Below are positions 53,143-62,223 of a stretch of DNA of 64,000 nucleotides, piece after piece. Both the position numbers and the translations under genes were made by a program. The notes under the pieces were generated by a model, which was not told the DNA's origin, searched no databases, and was given only the letters and a program-made list of their open reading frames with translations. This stretch comes from Alphaproteobacteria bacterium (GTDB taxonomy: Bacteria; Pseudomonadota; Alphaproteobacteria; Micavibrionales; Micavibrionaceae). The first letter of the stretch is position 1; each line of letters opens with the position of its first letter. The DNA is taken from contig JAUHVY010000001.1 in the NCBI GenBank assembly GCA_030424975.1, positions 927,093 to 991,092 of the forward strand, given 5' to 3'.

Positions 53143-53901
53143 CTAAAATTGACGACGCACAAAATCGAGCGAAGCACCGAGTAAAACCAAAAGAGAAAAT
53201 ACACTTCCCTGAATAAAAGCGTAAATTAGATTTACCTTGTTTTCAAGACCATATAAAAGCCAAGACGTTTGCCCCAGCAAATCAAGTCGTGGGGTAATAA
53301 TAGAAACCAACTGCAAGGCCATTGCATAAGGCCCTTCGCTATCAACCAACGGAGAGTCAATAATCCCCAAAAACTGCCCCATCATACGTCCCAAAACATA
53401 AACACCCAGTGTTGCCATTGTTGCGGTGGCAGAGCTTGAAATATACATTGCAAAAAACAATGCCGTATTCACCATGATTATATTTTCCATCATGACGCTG
53501 AATATCCATGCAATATGCCCCATTGAGAATAAATGAGGTGCTACGGCATATATACAAAATCCTACGCCTGCACTTATCAGTAGAGCAAGAAGAGAAAAGG
53601 CAAATGCGTACGAAAATATAATTTTGATCCGGCTGACAGGCCTGGATAATAAGAATTCAATATCTTTGCTCTCAAACGAGCGCCTTACAAAAAATACAAC
53701 AAAAAGAACCAAGCCAAGGACGGATATAAAACGAAGCCCCGAAGCAGTAAATATCAATGCAAACTGCTCTTTTTCTATGACCGCAGAAGATCCTAAAAAA
53801 ATTGATAGGCTACTGCCCAAAAAAAGCATGAGGAAAAGGGATATTATTAATTTATCCCTTTTCGCCGCTAATAGTACATATTTCACTAATGGATAAGACA
53901 C
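53143..53901 (-). CDS. ABC-2-type transporter permease in pilus locus
   Basis: 252 residues with about six membrane helices and a short amphipathic start (KYVLLAAKRDKLIISLFL), and the loop SFESKDIEFLLSRPVSRIKIIFSYA characteristic of ABC-2 permeases. No ATPase is next to it; the only ABC ATPase of the locus is 6.4 kb upstream in transcription order. Likely partner of that ATPase, analogous to PilI with PilH. The substrate is unknown. Confidence 0.82.
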   Translation of the reverse strand: MSYPLVKYVLLAAKRDKLIISLFLMLFLGSSLSIFLGSSAVIEKEQFALIFTASGLRFISVLGLVLFVVFFVRRSFESKDIEFLLSRPVSRIKIIFSYAFAFSLLALLISAGVGFCIYAVAPHLFSMGHIAWIFSVMMENIIMVNTALFFAMYISSSATATMATLGVYVLGRMMGQFLGIIDSPLVDSEGPYAMALQLVSIITPRLDLLGQTSWLLYGLENKVNLIYAFIQGSVFSLLVLLGASLDFVRRQF

Positions 53902-53935
53902 AATTGATAACCCTTACGCGAGAAATGCCGTATTA

Positions 53936-55846
53936 TTAAAGGTCCAGCGGCCTTCTGTCACCTGAAAATGTCTTGTAAAGGTCCTTATCCGTGTTGTGGA
54001 TGCTATCAGATGGATTATCCAAAAGCGTCGCCTTTAAGAATATAACAAGCTCAGTTTTAGAGATTGATCCGGCTTGATTTTTAAACATTGCTCCTAATAA
54101 AGGAACTTCGCCGAGGACAGGTACACCTTCTTGGTTGTTTACGATACGGTCTTGCAACAAGCCCCCCATGACGATCGGCTGCCCTGAATTTACCTTCACG
54201 ACTGTATCGATCTCCTGCACATTTACCTCAGGAATTTCTGATACAATACCATCGCTACCAGCAATAAATTGAACGGCAGGATCTTGTACCACACCGACAA
54301 CACGCGTGATTGTAGGACGGACGAACATTGAAATCGTTCTGCTATCCAGATCGACAGAAGGTTGTACATTAATCAGAACCCCTTCCGGCACACTGTTGAT
54401 TGTTGTATCAATCTCAACCGTTACGTCACCTGTATCATCATCTGTTTCACGGTCAACATCGAGTTCAAAGAACACACGATTTGTTGCGACGTTTAAAACA
54501 GCCGATTGGTTGTTCAAAACCGTAAGCCTCGGGCTAGCTAGCGCTCTCACTGTACCAAAACCGGCAATCTGGCGCATTAAAACCTGAAAGTCATTGCCGA
54601 TGATACCAGTAATAAAGTTAGTGTTTTGCGCAATTGTACCTCCGGGAAGAGATGTCAACCCCTCTGCCCCGATAAGAGGGAAACTGTTTACACGATTGCC
54701 TAAACTTCCTGGTAAAGACGTACCCAAGGAATATGCTGCGCCGGTTTCACTCAGCATGTTTCCAACGATCTCACTCTTAACTAATTGCCAGTCAATACCA
54801 TTGATATACTCATCAAACAAACTCACTTCGAATACCTTTGCTTCAACAAGCACCTGAGATGTCACAGAACGTTTTAGCTCAGTTAAATATTCACTTACCT
54901 CTTTGTGTGTTTTCTGCGTACCGAACACATTAATCAAACCAGCTTGCTTATTCAGACTAAAAGTAGACAGAGTCTCGGTATCGCCAGCCCCACCCGTGCC
55001 CGCATTAACATCATCGACTGGAAGAGATTCAACTCTTAGGACTGCTTGTGGCGGCTGCGAAGTGTTTTCACCATTCGGAGAAACCGTTGCCACTTCAGGA
55101 TTTTGTTCAACCGCAGAAATACGAGGGTCAGCTTTTGTTTTTAATGCACCTGTCGATGCACCACCAAGAATTTGCGTAAGGTTTAATTCCAATTCACCCC
55201 AGAAGTCCGCAGAACTCTCTGTTGAGGCCGAAAATGCAGAACCAGTATCAGCACCTTCACCAGACACAACAGATACAGAAGTGTTAACACTCCCCTGATT
55301 ACTACGAATAAAGCTGAGGTAATCAATTTTATATGTCTTCAAATATGGTGTATCAACTTCAACACGAAGGAAATTATCTTCAAATTTATAACGCAAGCCT
55401 GCTACATTCGCGATACGCTCGACAACAACATCAAATGGCTTTTCACGCGCTGTAAAAATAATTGATCCATGTATATTCGGATCCAACTCCAAATCATATT
55501 CAGCCTGTTGTGCCAATTCATATAAAATATCGCGCAAAGGAACCGATTGGTTTACGGAAACAGAAACGAGCGGCATAGATTTCATATTATTTGGCGTCAT
55601 CGCAACATAAGGCTGCAATTCCGGGATAGAGGCTGCACTAGCAACTTCTTTATCAGCATCTACTTCAGGTAAACGTTCAGCTAAGCCATCACGGAAATCC
55701 TGAAATTCCATGTTCGATGCCCTATCGGTCTTTGTATAATTTGCAGCCAAGTCACAGGCCCCCAAAGACACAACAGTCATTAATAGAAGTGATAATTTAC
55801 TAATTTTTACAACAGATTTTTGCTGCGCTCGCTTCATAGAAAACAT
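53936..55846 (-). CDS. mshL: MshL-like secretin (outer-membrane pilus channel)
   Basis: 636 residues. A lipobox-like LGAC with Cys31 suggests a lipoprotein. N-terminal STN/secretin N domains (about 80-200, VNQSVPLRDILYELAQQAEYDLE) precede a Ser/Ala/Glu-rich linker, an N0/N1-type domain (AGLINVFGTQKTHKEVSEYL) and the C-terminal secretin core with LASPRLTVLNNQSAVLNVA, VNSGQPIVMGGLLQD and VPVLGEVPLLGAMFKN. Wording is closest to MshL/PilQ. A 34-base gap separates it from the permease gene. Confidence 0.92.
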   Translation of the reverse strand: MFSMKRAQQKSVVKISKLSLLLMTVVSLGACDLAANYTKTDRASNMEFQDFRDGLAERLPEVDADKEVASAASIPELQPYVAMTPNNMKSMPLVSVSVNQSVPLRDILYELAQQAEYDLELDPNIHGSIIFTAREKPFDVVVERIANVAGLRYKFEDNFLRVEVDTPYLKTYKIDYLSFIRSNQGSVNTSVSVVSGEGADTGSAFSASTESSADFWGELELNLTQILGGASTGALKTKADPRISAVEQNPEVATVSPNGENTSQPPQAVLRVESLPVDDVNAGTGGAGDTETLSTFSLNKQAGLINVFGTQKTHKEVSEYLTELKRSVTSQVLVEAKVFEVSLFDEYINGIDWQLVKSEIVGNMLSETGAAYSLGTSLPGSLGNRVNSFPLIGAEGLTSLPGGTIAQNTNFITGIIGNDFQVLMRQIAGFGTVRALASPRLTVLNNQSAVLNVATNRVFFELDVDRETDDDTGDVTVEIDTTINSVPEGVLINVQPSVDLDSRTISMFVRPTITRVVGVVQDPAVQFIAGSDGIVSEIPEVNVQEIDTVVKVNSGQPIVMGGLLQDRIVNNQEGVPVLGEVPLLGAMFKNQAGSISKTELVIFLKATLLDNPSDSIHNTDKDLYKTFSGDRRPLDL

Positions 55847-55896
55847 GGTTCAGAAAACTCCAAAATACCCAAAAAATGAAATCAAAATAAGAAGAA

Positions 55897-55913
55897 TCGG
55901 CATGAACAGCCGA
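55897..55913 (-). terminator. Weak hairpin between pilU-like and secretin genes
   Basis: TCGGC and GCCGA arms with a 7-base loop in the 176-base gap upstream of the secretin gene. On the minus strand it is followed by TTCTTCTTATTTT, only loosely T-rich, so it could be a partial terminator or attenuator rather than a full stop. The gap is otherwise AT-rich and holds no open frame I can support. Confidence 0.3.
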
Positions 55914-56022
55914 AGGATGATTCTTTCAGATATTATTTGAGCACAAATAACGTGAAAGGAAGATTTCTTTTGTGAATTTTGAGTGTATGAACTGTGTATA
56001 ACCTCAAAAAAAGTTATTTTTA

Positions 56023-57165
56023 CTAATCACTAAACGAAATTCTGGAGGTATCCACAGCATCAAGAGCATTCCCTTTACCCGTACGGGACTGAGAGACAAG
56101 CTTGGCTTGCTGTACCTTGATTTTCATATCTGATGGTTTATCAGAATTACTAATGGCTGTCCCTTCTGAAATCAAACCTTCAAGGAATAATTTCATAAGT
56201 GACTGATCGAATGTAGACATACCGATCGAATTATTTTGTTCCATAACATCATGGATACGACCAATTTCACCCTTTAGAATCAATTCACGAACCAAGCCCT
56301 GATTAAGCATAACCTCAATCGCTGGAGCCAGACCACCTTGATCACTTGGGATCAAACGCTGAGAAATAATCCCCTTCAGGTTCATAGATAAGTTTAACCT
56401 GATCTGATTATGGAAGTCCTCAGGGAACAAGTTAACAATACGTTCAATCGCCTGATAAGAGTTATTCGTGTGAATTGTTGCCAAACATAAATGGCCTGTT
56501 TCAGCAATAGACAGCGCTTGCTCCATAACCTCTCGGTCACGAATCTCACCGACCAAAATAACATCAGGGCGTTGTCGCAATGAATTTTTCATAGCAGTCG
56601 CGAAACTTTCTGTATCAACACCTATTTCACGCTGAGTGACGACGCACCCCTTATGTTCGTGAAAGAATTCAATAGGATCTTCAATTGTAATAATATGGCC
56701 GGAGCTGTTACGATTACGTTGATCAATCATTGCGGCCAATGTTGTTGATTTACCAGATCCGGTCATCCCCGTAACAAGAATCAGACCACGTTTTTCCATT
56801 GCCAGGGTTTCCAAAATTTTGGGTAAGCGCAATTCATCAAAACTTGGAATCTCAGATACAATACGACGAATTACAAGCGCAGGAAACTGACGCTGGCGTA
56901 AAACATTTACACGAAAACGACCATGCTCGCCCATATCAAGCGCTGTGTTCAATTCCATATGCGTATCAAAATCGCGACGCTGCCTGCTTGTTAACATCGA
57001 ATTCAAAATGTCATCAATCGCCTCAAGAGTGAGCTTGTCATCAGACAGGTTAATAAGCCCTTTATCATTGCGAACAGATGGCGGAAACCCAACAGTGAGA
57101 TACATATCACTAGCATTGTTTTCACCCATTGCGCTTAAATATGAAAAAATTAGTGGTGCGCTCAA
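56023..57165 (-). CDS. pilU: PilT/PilU-family retraction ATPase (PilU-like)
   Basis: 380 residues: Walker A GMTGSGKS, Asp box TIEDPIEFFHEHKGC, Walker B LVGEIRD and the His box TGHLCLATIHTNNSYQAIERIVNLFP. The start is TTG overlapping the pilT stop codon (TTTTGA), so translation is coupled; the N-terminus SAMGENNASDMYLTVG aligns with that of PilT, supporting this start. Its sequence is a PilT paralogue with divergence in the C-terminal quarter (VLNQGLVREL-like), resembling PilU. Gene symbol is tentative. Confidence 0.88.
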   Translation of the reverse strand: MSAPLIFSYLSAMGENNASDMYLTVGFPPSVRNDKGLINLSDDKLTLEAIDDILNSMLTSRQRRDFDTHMELNTALDMGEHGRFRVNVLRQRQFPALVIRRIVSEIPSFDELRLPKILETLAMEKRGLILVTGMTGSGKSTTLAAMIDQRNRNSSGHIITIEDPIEFFHEHKGCVVTQREIGVDTESFATAMKNSLRQRPDVILVGEIRDREVMEQALSIAETGHLCLATIHTNNSYQAIERIVNLFPEDFHNQIRLNLSMNLKGIISQRLIPSDQGGLAPAIEVMLNQGLVRELILKGEIGRIHDVMEQNNSIGMSTFDQSLMKLFLEGLISEGTAISNSDKPSDMKIKVQQAKLVSQSRTGKGNALDAVDTSRISFSD

Positions 57166-58325
57166 AATGTGTACTCCCCGCCGGAACCTGAACCGCCACC
57201 AAAGCTACCGCCCCCGCCGCTTTCTGATCCCTCTGATAATTTACCCCCGCCAAGTGAAGTATCCGCATAATCTGTATCACGTTCGTCAGACTCGTCTGAC
57301 GCTTTTAACAACGCACGGCGTGCTTCGCCTTTATCAATAATCCCAGCTTCAAGCAAATCACCAATGGCATCTTCCATCGTGATCATGCCGTAACGAGATC
57401 CTGTCTGCATCATCGAATACATTTGCGGAATTTGGTTTTCACGAATAAGGTTACGCACCGCATTTGTACCAACCAATATTTCAAACGCACCGACACGACC
57501 GCCGCCTTCTGCGCGACGCAAAAGCGTTTGTGCAATTACGCCCTGTAATGAACTGGATAGCATTGCGCGCACCATTTCCTTATCCCCTGTCGGGAACACG
57601 TCGATAATACGGTCAATAGTTTTAGAAGCAGAGTTCGCGTGCAACGTACCAAAAACCAAGTGACCGGTTTCCGCAGCCGTTAGCGCAAGAGAAATGGTTT
57701 CATGGTCACGCATCTCCCCCACCAGAATAACATCCGGGTCTTCACGGAGTGCGCTTTTCAGTGCACGTGCAAATGTCTTTGTATCTTGTCCGACCTCTCG
57801 GTGGTTCACGAGAGATTTTTTAGATGTATGGAAAAATTCCACCGGGTCCTCTACAGTCAAAACATGTTTTGAATGATGAAGGTTGATATGATTAATCATG
57901 GAAGCCAAGGTTGTCGACTTACCAGAACCTGTCGGACCGGTAACAAGGACAATCCCTTTTTCCAATTCCGCAAAACGACGCATTACCGGCGGCAGGTCGA
58001 GTTGCTCCATCGTCGGAATTTCCGTCGGGATCGTACGAAACACAGCCGCAGCCCCCAAACGCGTTGTAAATCCGTTAACACGGAAACGCGCCTTTTCACC
58101 TAAGGCAATCGCGAAGTCGAGCTCCATATTCTTTTCGTATTCAGCGCGCTGCTCTTCCGTCATAACAGAGTAAAGCATAGTTCTGATATCATCACTGCCA
58201 AGGGGATCTGCCTTGACGCGTTTCATCTGCCCGCTTACACGAATGATCGGCGGAGACCCCGCACTCAAGTGAAGGTCAGATGCGTTATTTTGCATAGTAA
58301 AAGCTAATAATTGCGTGAGATCCAC
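57162..58325 (-). CDS. pilT: Twitching motility retraction ATPase PilT
   Basis: 387 residues. Walker A GPTGSGKS, Asp box TVEDPVEFFHTSKKSLVNHREVG, Walker B LVGEMRD, the His box ETGHLVFGTLHANSASKTIDRI, and the AIRNLIRE-like region (AVRNLIRENQIPQ). The GTG start has AGGGA 7 bases upstream. It ends in a Gly/Ser/acid-rich tail (about residues 345-387, GGGGSFGGGSGSGGEYTF) not found in classical PilT. It powers pilus retraction with PilU-like and, beyond the window, an assembly ATPase. Confidence 0.92.
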   Translation of the reverse strand: MDLTQLLAFTMQNNASDLHLSAGSPPIIRVSGQMKRVKADPLGSDDIRTMLYSVMTEEQRAEYEKNMELDFAIALGEKARFRVNGFTTRLGAAAVFRTIPTEIPTMEQLDLPPVMRRFAELEKGIVLVTGPTGSGKSTTLASMINHINLHHSKHVLTVEDPVEFFHTSKKSLVNHREVGQDTKTFARALKSALREDPDVILVGEMRDHETISLALTAAETGHLVFGTLHANSASKTIDRIIDVFPTGDKEMVRAMLSSSLQGVIAQTLLRRAEGGGRVGAFEILVGTNAVRNLIRENQIPQMYSMMQTGSRYGMITMEDAIGDLLEAGIIDKGEARRALLKASDESDERDTDYADTSLGGGKLSEGSESGGGGSFGGGSGSGGEYTF

Positions 58326-58417
58326 GGATATGTCCCTTATAGATTAATGTGCCCCGAAGACAGTTTTACAAAAAGAATGTGAAAAGAAAGTAAATATTCA
58401 GAAAAAAACTAGTTTCT

Positions 58418-59191
58418 TTATTGTATAATCGCCCCTTGAAAAATAAGAATGCCGAAAAATGAGAAGATGAGCGCAGGACCGAAAGGAAAGCGCTCTGATT
58501 TATATATTGTACGCCAAATGATCGCGAATGCAATCGCCAAGACACCTGATGAGATTAAAAAATAAGGTAATGCAAGTAATCCAAGCCAAAGCCCCGCAAC
58601 ACCAAAAAACTTTACATCACCAAAGCCAAGCGCCTGTTTCTTAAGTATTTTTGTCATGATGACTGCCATAAACCATGACATAAAAGCATAAACAAATGCG
58701 CCGCCGAAATACGGAACCAGCATATCTGATACCTGCGTAAATACACCGTCTTGTGTAGAAAGATAAAAAAGCCGAACAACCCCGATCACCAACAGTGTAA
58801 AAACCAGCTGGTTGGGCAATATCATTTTTTGAATGTCGATAAAGAAAAGCGAGAGCAAAAACGGAACAGAGGCCATTACAAATAGGGCCTCAATATTAAA
58901 CCCAAAGCGCAAATATATTACCAAGCAAACTACAGCACATATTAACTCTATAGCGGGGTAACGAGCAGATATACGCACATTACAATAACGACATTTACCG
59001 CCTGCCAGTAACCATGAAAAAAAAGGAACAAGATCACGCGCGCTTAAATTATGCTTGCATGATGGGCATGCCGATCTCTTTGAAATCCAGTTTTTCTTTT
59101 GGGGTACACGATAAATAAGAGCGGTTGAAAAACTGCCTAGAACAAGCCCTATAAACGCAGTCGTAACAGCCTCGATTAAAAACAAAGTCAT
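58418..59191 (-). CDS. pilD: Prepilin peptidase (type IV)
   Basis: 257 residues, about eight membrane helices. An N-terminal domain has CPSCKH and CRYCNV zinc pairs; the peptidase active-site Asp lie in FIDIQKMILPN and GFGDVKFF (the GxGD motif). It removes leader peptides of type IV prepilins such as that at 50326 and N-methylates Phe1. It is between the TPR protein gene and pilT in the pilus cluster, on the same strand. Confidence 0.94.
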   Translation of the reverse strand: MTLFLIEAVTTAFIGLVLGSFSTALIYRVPQKKNWISKRSACPSCKHNLSARDLVPFFSWLLAGGKCRYCNVRISARYPAIELICAVVCLVIYLRFGFNIEALFVMASVPFLLSLFFIDIQKMILPNQLVFTLLVIGVVRLFYLSTQDGVFTQVSDMLVPYFGGAFVYAFMSWFMAVIMTKILKKQALGFGDVKFFGVAGLWLGLLALPYFLISSGVLAIAFAIIWRTIYKSERFPFGPALIFSFFGILIFQGAIIQ

Positions 59192-59209
59192 TGCTTACAA
59201 CAACACTTT

Positions 59210-60187
59210 TTATCGAAGTTGCGCCAAACGCTCAAACACAGAATCGCGTGGTATAGAGCGCCCTGCTCCGTGAACAGAATCAGTTTCCAACGCCTTCTCA
59301 TAATAACCGATCGCTTGCTTCTTTGCCCCGGCACGATCTGCAATCACAGCCATATTAAACAAATGGCCGGCATTATGAGGCTCCATACTTGAAGCCATTC
59401 CCATATATTTCAAGGCAGATTGCGCATCACCTGCACGGGCATATGCAAAGCCGATTTGTGCGGTTAGACCAATATTAGATGAATTCTCAGCATGCAAGTC
59501 CAATAAACGACGTAACGCAACCGACGGATAACGTGTACTCAAAAGGCCCAGCATATTAACCTTAACCTCAATATTACGTGGTTCAAGAGTAGAAAGCTTC
59601 TCATACATTTGCATCGCCTCATCAAAACGACCCAGCTTTTGCAATGTCACAGCACGTCCCATTAAAACGCGTGAATCACGTTTGTTTTTTGCATATAACG
59701 TATCAAACATACCCAATGCGGAGTCATACAAGCCTAGAGATAATGCACGCTCTGCTGAAACAACCTGCGCGGCCTTCGTATCCGGTGTGTAATCTTTCTT
59801 CACAATGATTAATTTAGAGGCCGGCTGGGTTGATGGATTAACCTTATTTGGTCCTTCCTTCGCCATTTCACCTTGCGGCACAAGATTATCGGCATCAAAA
59901 AAGATATCCTCTTCTTCTTGTGGTGCAAATGCAGAGGGTGCAGAAATAACAACGCCTCCATCTGCCTGATCGGCTTCTGCTTGAGCATCACCTTGCTCAG
60001 CATCTTCATCAGCATCAATCGTATTCAGCTCCTCAGTCCCCGGCATCTGAATAGTTCCGGTTTCTGTGGATGTTTCATCAGAAACAACTTCAGGCAAAGT
60101 TTGTGCAATTGTAAAACCAGAGGGTATAGATAATAACACAGCCATAAATGCAGCTCGTGATAGAATCTTTAATGACAACTCAGACAT
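59210..60187 (-). CDS. Exported TPR protein of pilus locus
   Basis: About 325 residues with a signal peptide (AFMAVLLSIPSGFTIAQ), then an acidic Glu/Gln/Ala-rich region (about 30-110), then four or so tetratricopeptide repeats (ALGMFDTLYAKNKRDSRVLMGRAVTL, ALKYMGMASSMEPHNAGHLFN, AIGYYEKALETD). It may act as a pilotin/secretin-assembly factor (PilF/MshN-like); the location in the locus supports this but does not prove it. ATG at 60187 begins the signal peptide; a longer frame up to 60256 is not supported. Confidence 0.8.
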   Translation of the reverse strand: MSELSLKILSRAAFMAVLLSIPSGFTIAQTLPEVVSDETSTETGTIQMPGTEELNTIDADEDAEQGDAQAEADQADGGVVISAPSAFAPQEEEDIFFDADNLVPQGEMAKEGPNKVNPSTQPASKLIIVKKDYTPDTKAAQVVSAERALSLGLYDSALGMFDTLYAKNKRDSRVLMGRAVTLQKLGRFDEAMQMYEKLSTLEPRNIEVKVNMLGLLSTRYPSVALRRLLDLHAENSSNIGLTAQIGFAYARAGDAQSALKYMGMASSMEPHNAGHLFNMAVIADRAGAKKQAIGYYEKALETDSVHGAGRSIPRDSVFERLAQLR

Positions 60188-60268
60188 AATAAAATCTTTC
60201 GGTGAAAGAGTGCAGAAATTGCACAGAGGAAAACGAATCAAAAGCCGGACGGCCATAGAGAGATTGTA

Positions 60269-61000
60269 TCACGCAACCTTTTTATTCTCAATATACTCAA
60301 GGAAAGCAGCCTCAAGAAATTTAGATTTTGTTATTTCCTTAAGCTCTTTTGGCTCGCCTATAAATTGTATTTTACCATCATGTAACAATGCAACACGGTC
60401 GCATATTTCATCCATGTCTGCCAAAATATGTGAACTCAGAAAAATTGTACGATCCTTATCTTTCTTTTCGACAATCATTTTTTTCACTAAGGCGCGCGCC
60501 TTCGGGTCAAGGCCACTCATCGGTTCGTCAAGAATGAACAAAGAACATCCGGTTAGCAATGTCCCCATAAGCCCTAGCTTTTGACGCATTCCTTTAGAAT
60601 AAGTATGCATACGGCGTGACAATGCGGCCTCGTCTAAAGCTAGCGCATGTGCCGCCTCAATCATTTTATTTTTATCATATTTTTGCTTATACAGATCCAA
60701 GGAAAACTTAAGAAATTCAAATCCGGTTAAAAACCAAGGCGGTTCAAATTTTTCAGGAAGATAAGCAAGCTTTGACTTACTTTTTTCATTTGATTTTTCC
60801 AAACCAAATATCTTTATATCTCCCTGATCTTGCTCTCGCAGTCCCAGTATGGTTTTAATCATCGTGGTTTTACCGGCTCCGTTTAGCCCCATAAGCCCGA
60901 AAATTTCTCCGGGTCTGGTCGCCAATTCAATATCATGAATAGCTGTTTTACCTGCATAATCAACACGCAAGCCCTTAATATGTAATGAAAAGTCACTCAT
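60269..61000 (-). CDS. ABC transporter ATP-binding protein in pilus locus
   Basis: About 243 residues. Walker A GLNGAGKTT, signature YSKGMRQKLGL (a variant of LSGGQ), Walker B SLFILDEPMSGLDP and H-loop SSHILADM. It is a single-domain ABC ATPase of the type that pairs with ABC-2 permeases. The ATG at 61000 is chosen; a TTG five codons earlier touches the stop of the preceding gene. In transcription order it lies between the PilP/MshK-like and TPR genes, away from the permease at 53143. It is likely the PilH-like motor of the same exporter. Confidence 0.9.
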   Translation of the reverse strand: MSDFSLHIKGLRVDYAGKTAIHDIELATRPGEIFGLMGLNGAGKTTMIKTILGLREQDQGDIKIFGLEKSNEKSKSKLAYLPEKFEPPWFLTGFEFLKFSLDLYKQKYDKNKMIEAAHALALDEAALSRRMHTYSKGMRQKLGLMGTLLTGCSLFILDEPMSGLDPKARALVKKMIVEKKDKDRTIFLSSHILADMDEICDRVALLHDGKIQFIGEPKELKEITKSKFLEAAFLEYIENKKVA

Positions 61001-61015
61001 TTTATGATTACTCAA

Positions 61016-61582
61016 TTACCCTGGCAAAAAGATACGCATATCAAGATTAAATGTTTGGTGCGCACGTAATCTGATCGGAAAAACCTGATTGGTTGATGTA
61101 TCAATCCATTTAACATCAATGTAATTATCAAAAACCTGAAGGTCTAAAACCTCCTCCGGCACAGCATCAGGCGTTACACGCTGCCCGTTTAACCAGATTG
61201 TCCAATCTTTTTCAGAATGATAAACAATACCACCGAGCGTCACATTGCGCTCCGCCGGCTCAACCTCCACCTCTTCACCACGCTTCATTGCCTCAAGTTC
61301 AGCCTGCGTTGGTGGACGCACAACACCGCGCTTGTTTTTAGCATCATTTATCGACTGGTGTTGCCATTTTGTAAAAAATAGAGACGGTATGCGATCAATA
61401 GGAAACTCATCCATCTTAGAAGAAACCCTTTTCTTCGCCTCCTTTTGAACGCCTTCCCCATCATTATTTTGCGCGCTTTGCTGTTCAGCACCGTCTTGGG
61501 CAAACGTTTTGTATGAGAAACCTATGCCGCCAAATGCAACACATAATAAAATTAAAAATTTAATGCTGATAAATTTGTTCAT
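61016..61582 (-). CDS. Exported pilus-assembly accessory protein (MshK/PilP-like position)
   Basis: 188 residues: signal peptide (FLILLCVAFGGIGFSYKTFAQ), acidic/Lys-rich linker, and a C-terminal beta-rich domain with GGIVYHSEKDWTIWLNGQRV and VRLRAHQTF-like RLRAHQTFNLDM. That pattern resembles the soluble domain of the GspB/MshK/PilP-type accessory proteins, but the match is only suggestive. It starts exactly at the stop of the PilO-like gene and precedes the ABC ATPase gene. Confidence 0.65.
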   Translation of the reverse strand: MNKFISIKFLILLCVAFGGIGFSYKTFAQDGAEQQSAQNNDGEGVQKEAKKRVSSKMDEFPIDRIPSLFFTKWQHQSINDAKNKRGVVRPPTQAELEAMKRGEEVEVEPAERNVTLGGIVYHSEKDWTIWLNGQRVTPDAVPEEVLDLQVFDNYIDVKWIDTSTNQVFPIRLRAHQTFNLDMRIFLPG

Positions 61583-62223
61583 TATCTTTGCCCCTCAGGT
61601 AATACTTGATCTTGAGGAATAATTGTTCGCCACGCAAAAAGAACCTTCGCATTAACAAGCTCGGGGTTGGCACCGCTCGCGATCGCACGAAGCACCGGAG
61701 AGGAAACATCCAATACACGTTTCATTTCCAGACCGTCTAACGATAAATGACCCGGAAACATGCGTTGTGCCAAATATATATATTTATAGACATCCCCGTC
61801 ATCAAATGCCTGAATTTCAATTTCGATAGGGCTCAGTAATACCTTATGGTTTGCTTTACCGGCATCCTCATCGTCTAACAAAACCCCAGCTTTCACATTT
61901 GCGATCGCTTTAATAACTTTGGATTCTGTTTGTATCTTACTCAGAAGTTCTTTTGCTTCACTACGAACCTGATTGCTAAAAAAGCCTTCAGATTTAATTA
62001 GCTCATAACTGTCACGCTGCTCTTCTAATTGCTCTGACTCAATCTGCAACTTATCAATATCGCTTCGTACCGCCGACAACTGGTTGCGTAATGTCCGCAT
62101 TTTACGGTCTGACTTATGAATGTCCGGGGCAAAATATAGGTAATTTACAGAAGCTAACCCGATATTCAGCACTACCAAGACAGCAAGAATAATTATTCGT
62201 TTTATGCCAATTACATTAATCAT
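61582..62223 (-). CDS. PilO/MshJ-like inner-membrane protein
   Basis: 213 residues: one N-terminal membrane helix (IIILAVLVVLNIGLASVNYLYF), a coiled coil (about 45-80, QLSAVRSDIDKLQIESEQLEEQ) and a C-terminal ferredoxin-like part with SPIEIEIQAFDDGDVYKYIYLAQRMFP, the layout of PilO/GspM-type alignment proteins. Overlaps the next gene's start by 1 base and the preceding one by 8. It would pair with the PilM/N-like protein to form the inner-membrane alignment complex. Confidence 0.75.
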   Translation of the reverse strand: MINVIGIKRIIILAVLVVLNIGLASVNYLYFAPDIHKSDRKMRTLRNQLSAVRSDIDKLQIESEQLEEQRDSYELIKSEGFFSNQVRSEAKELLSKIQTESKVIKAIANVKAGVLLDDEDAGKANHKVLLSPIEIEIQAFDDGDVYKYIYLAQRMFPGHLSLDGLEMKRVLDVSSPVLRAIASGANPELVNAKVLFAWRTIIPQDQVLPEGQR

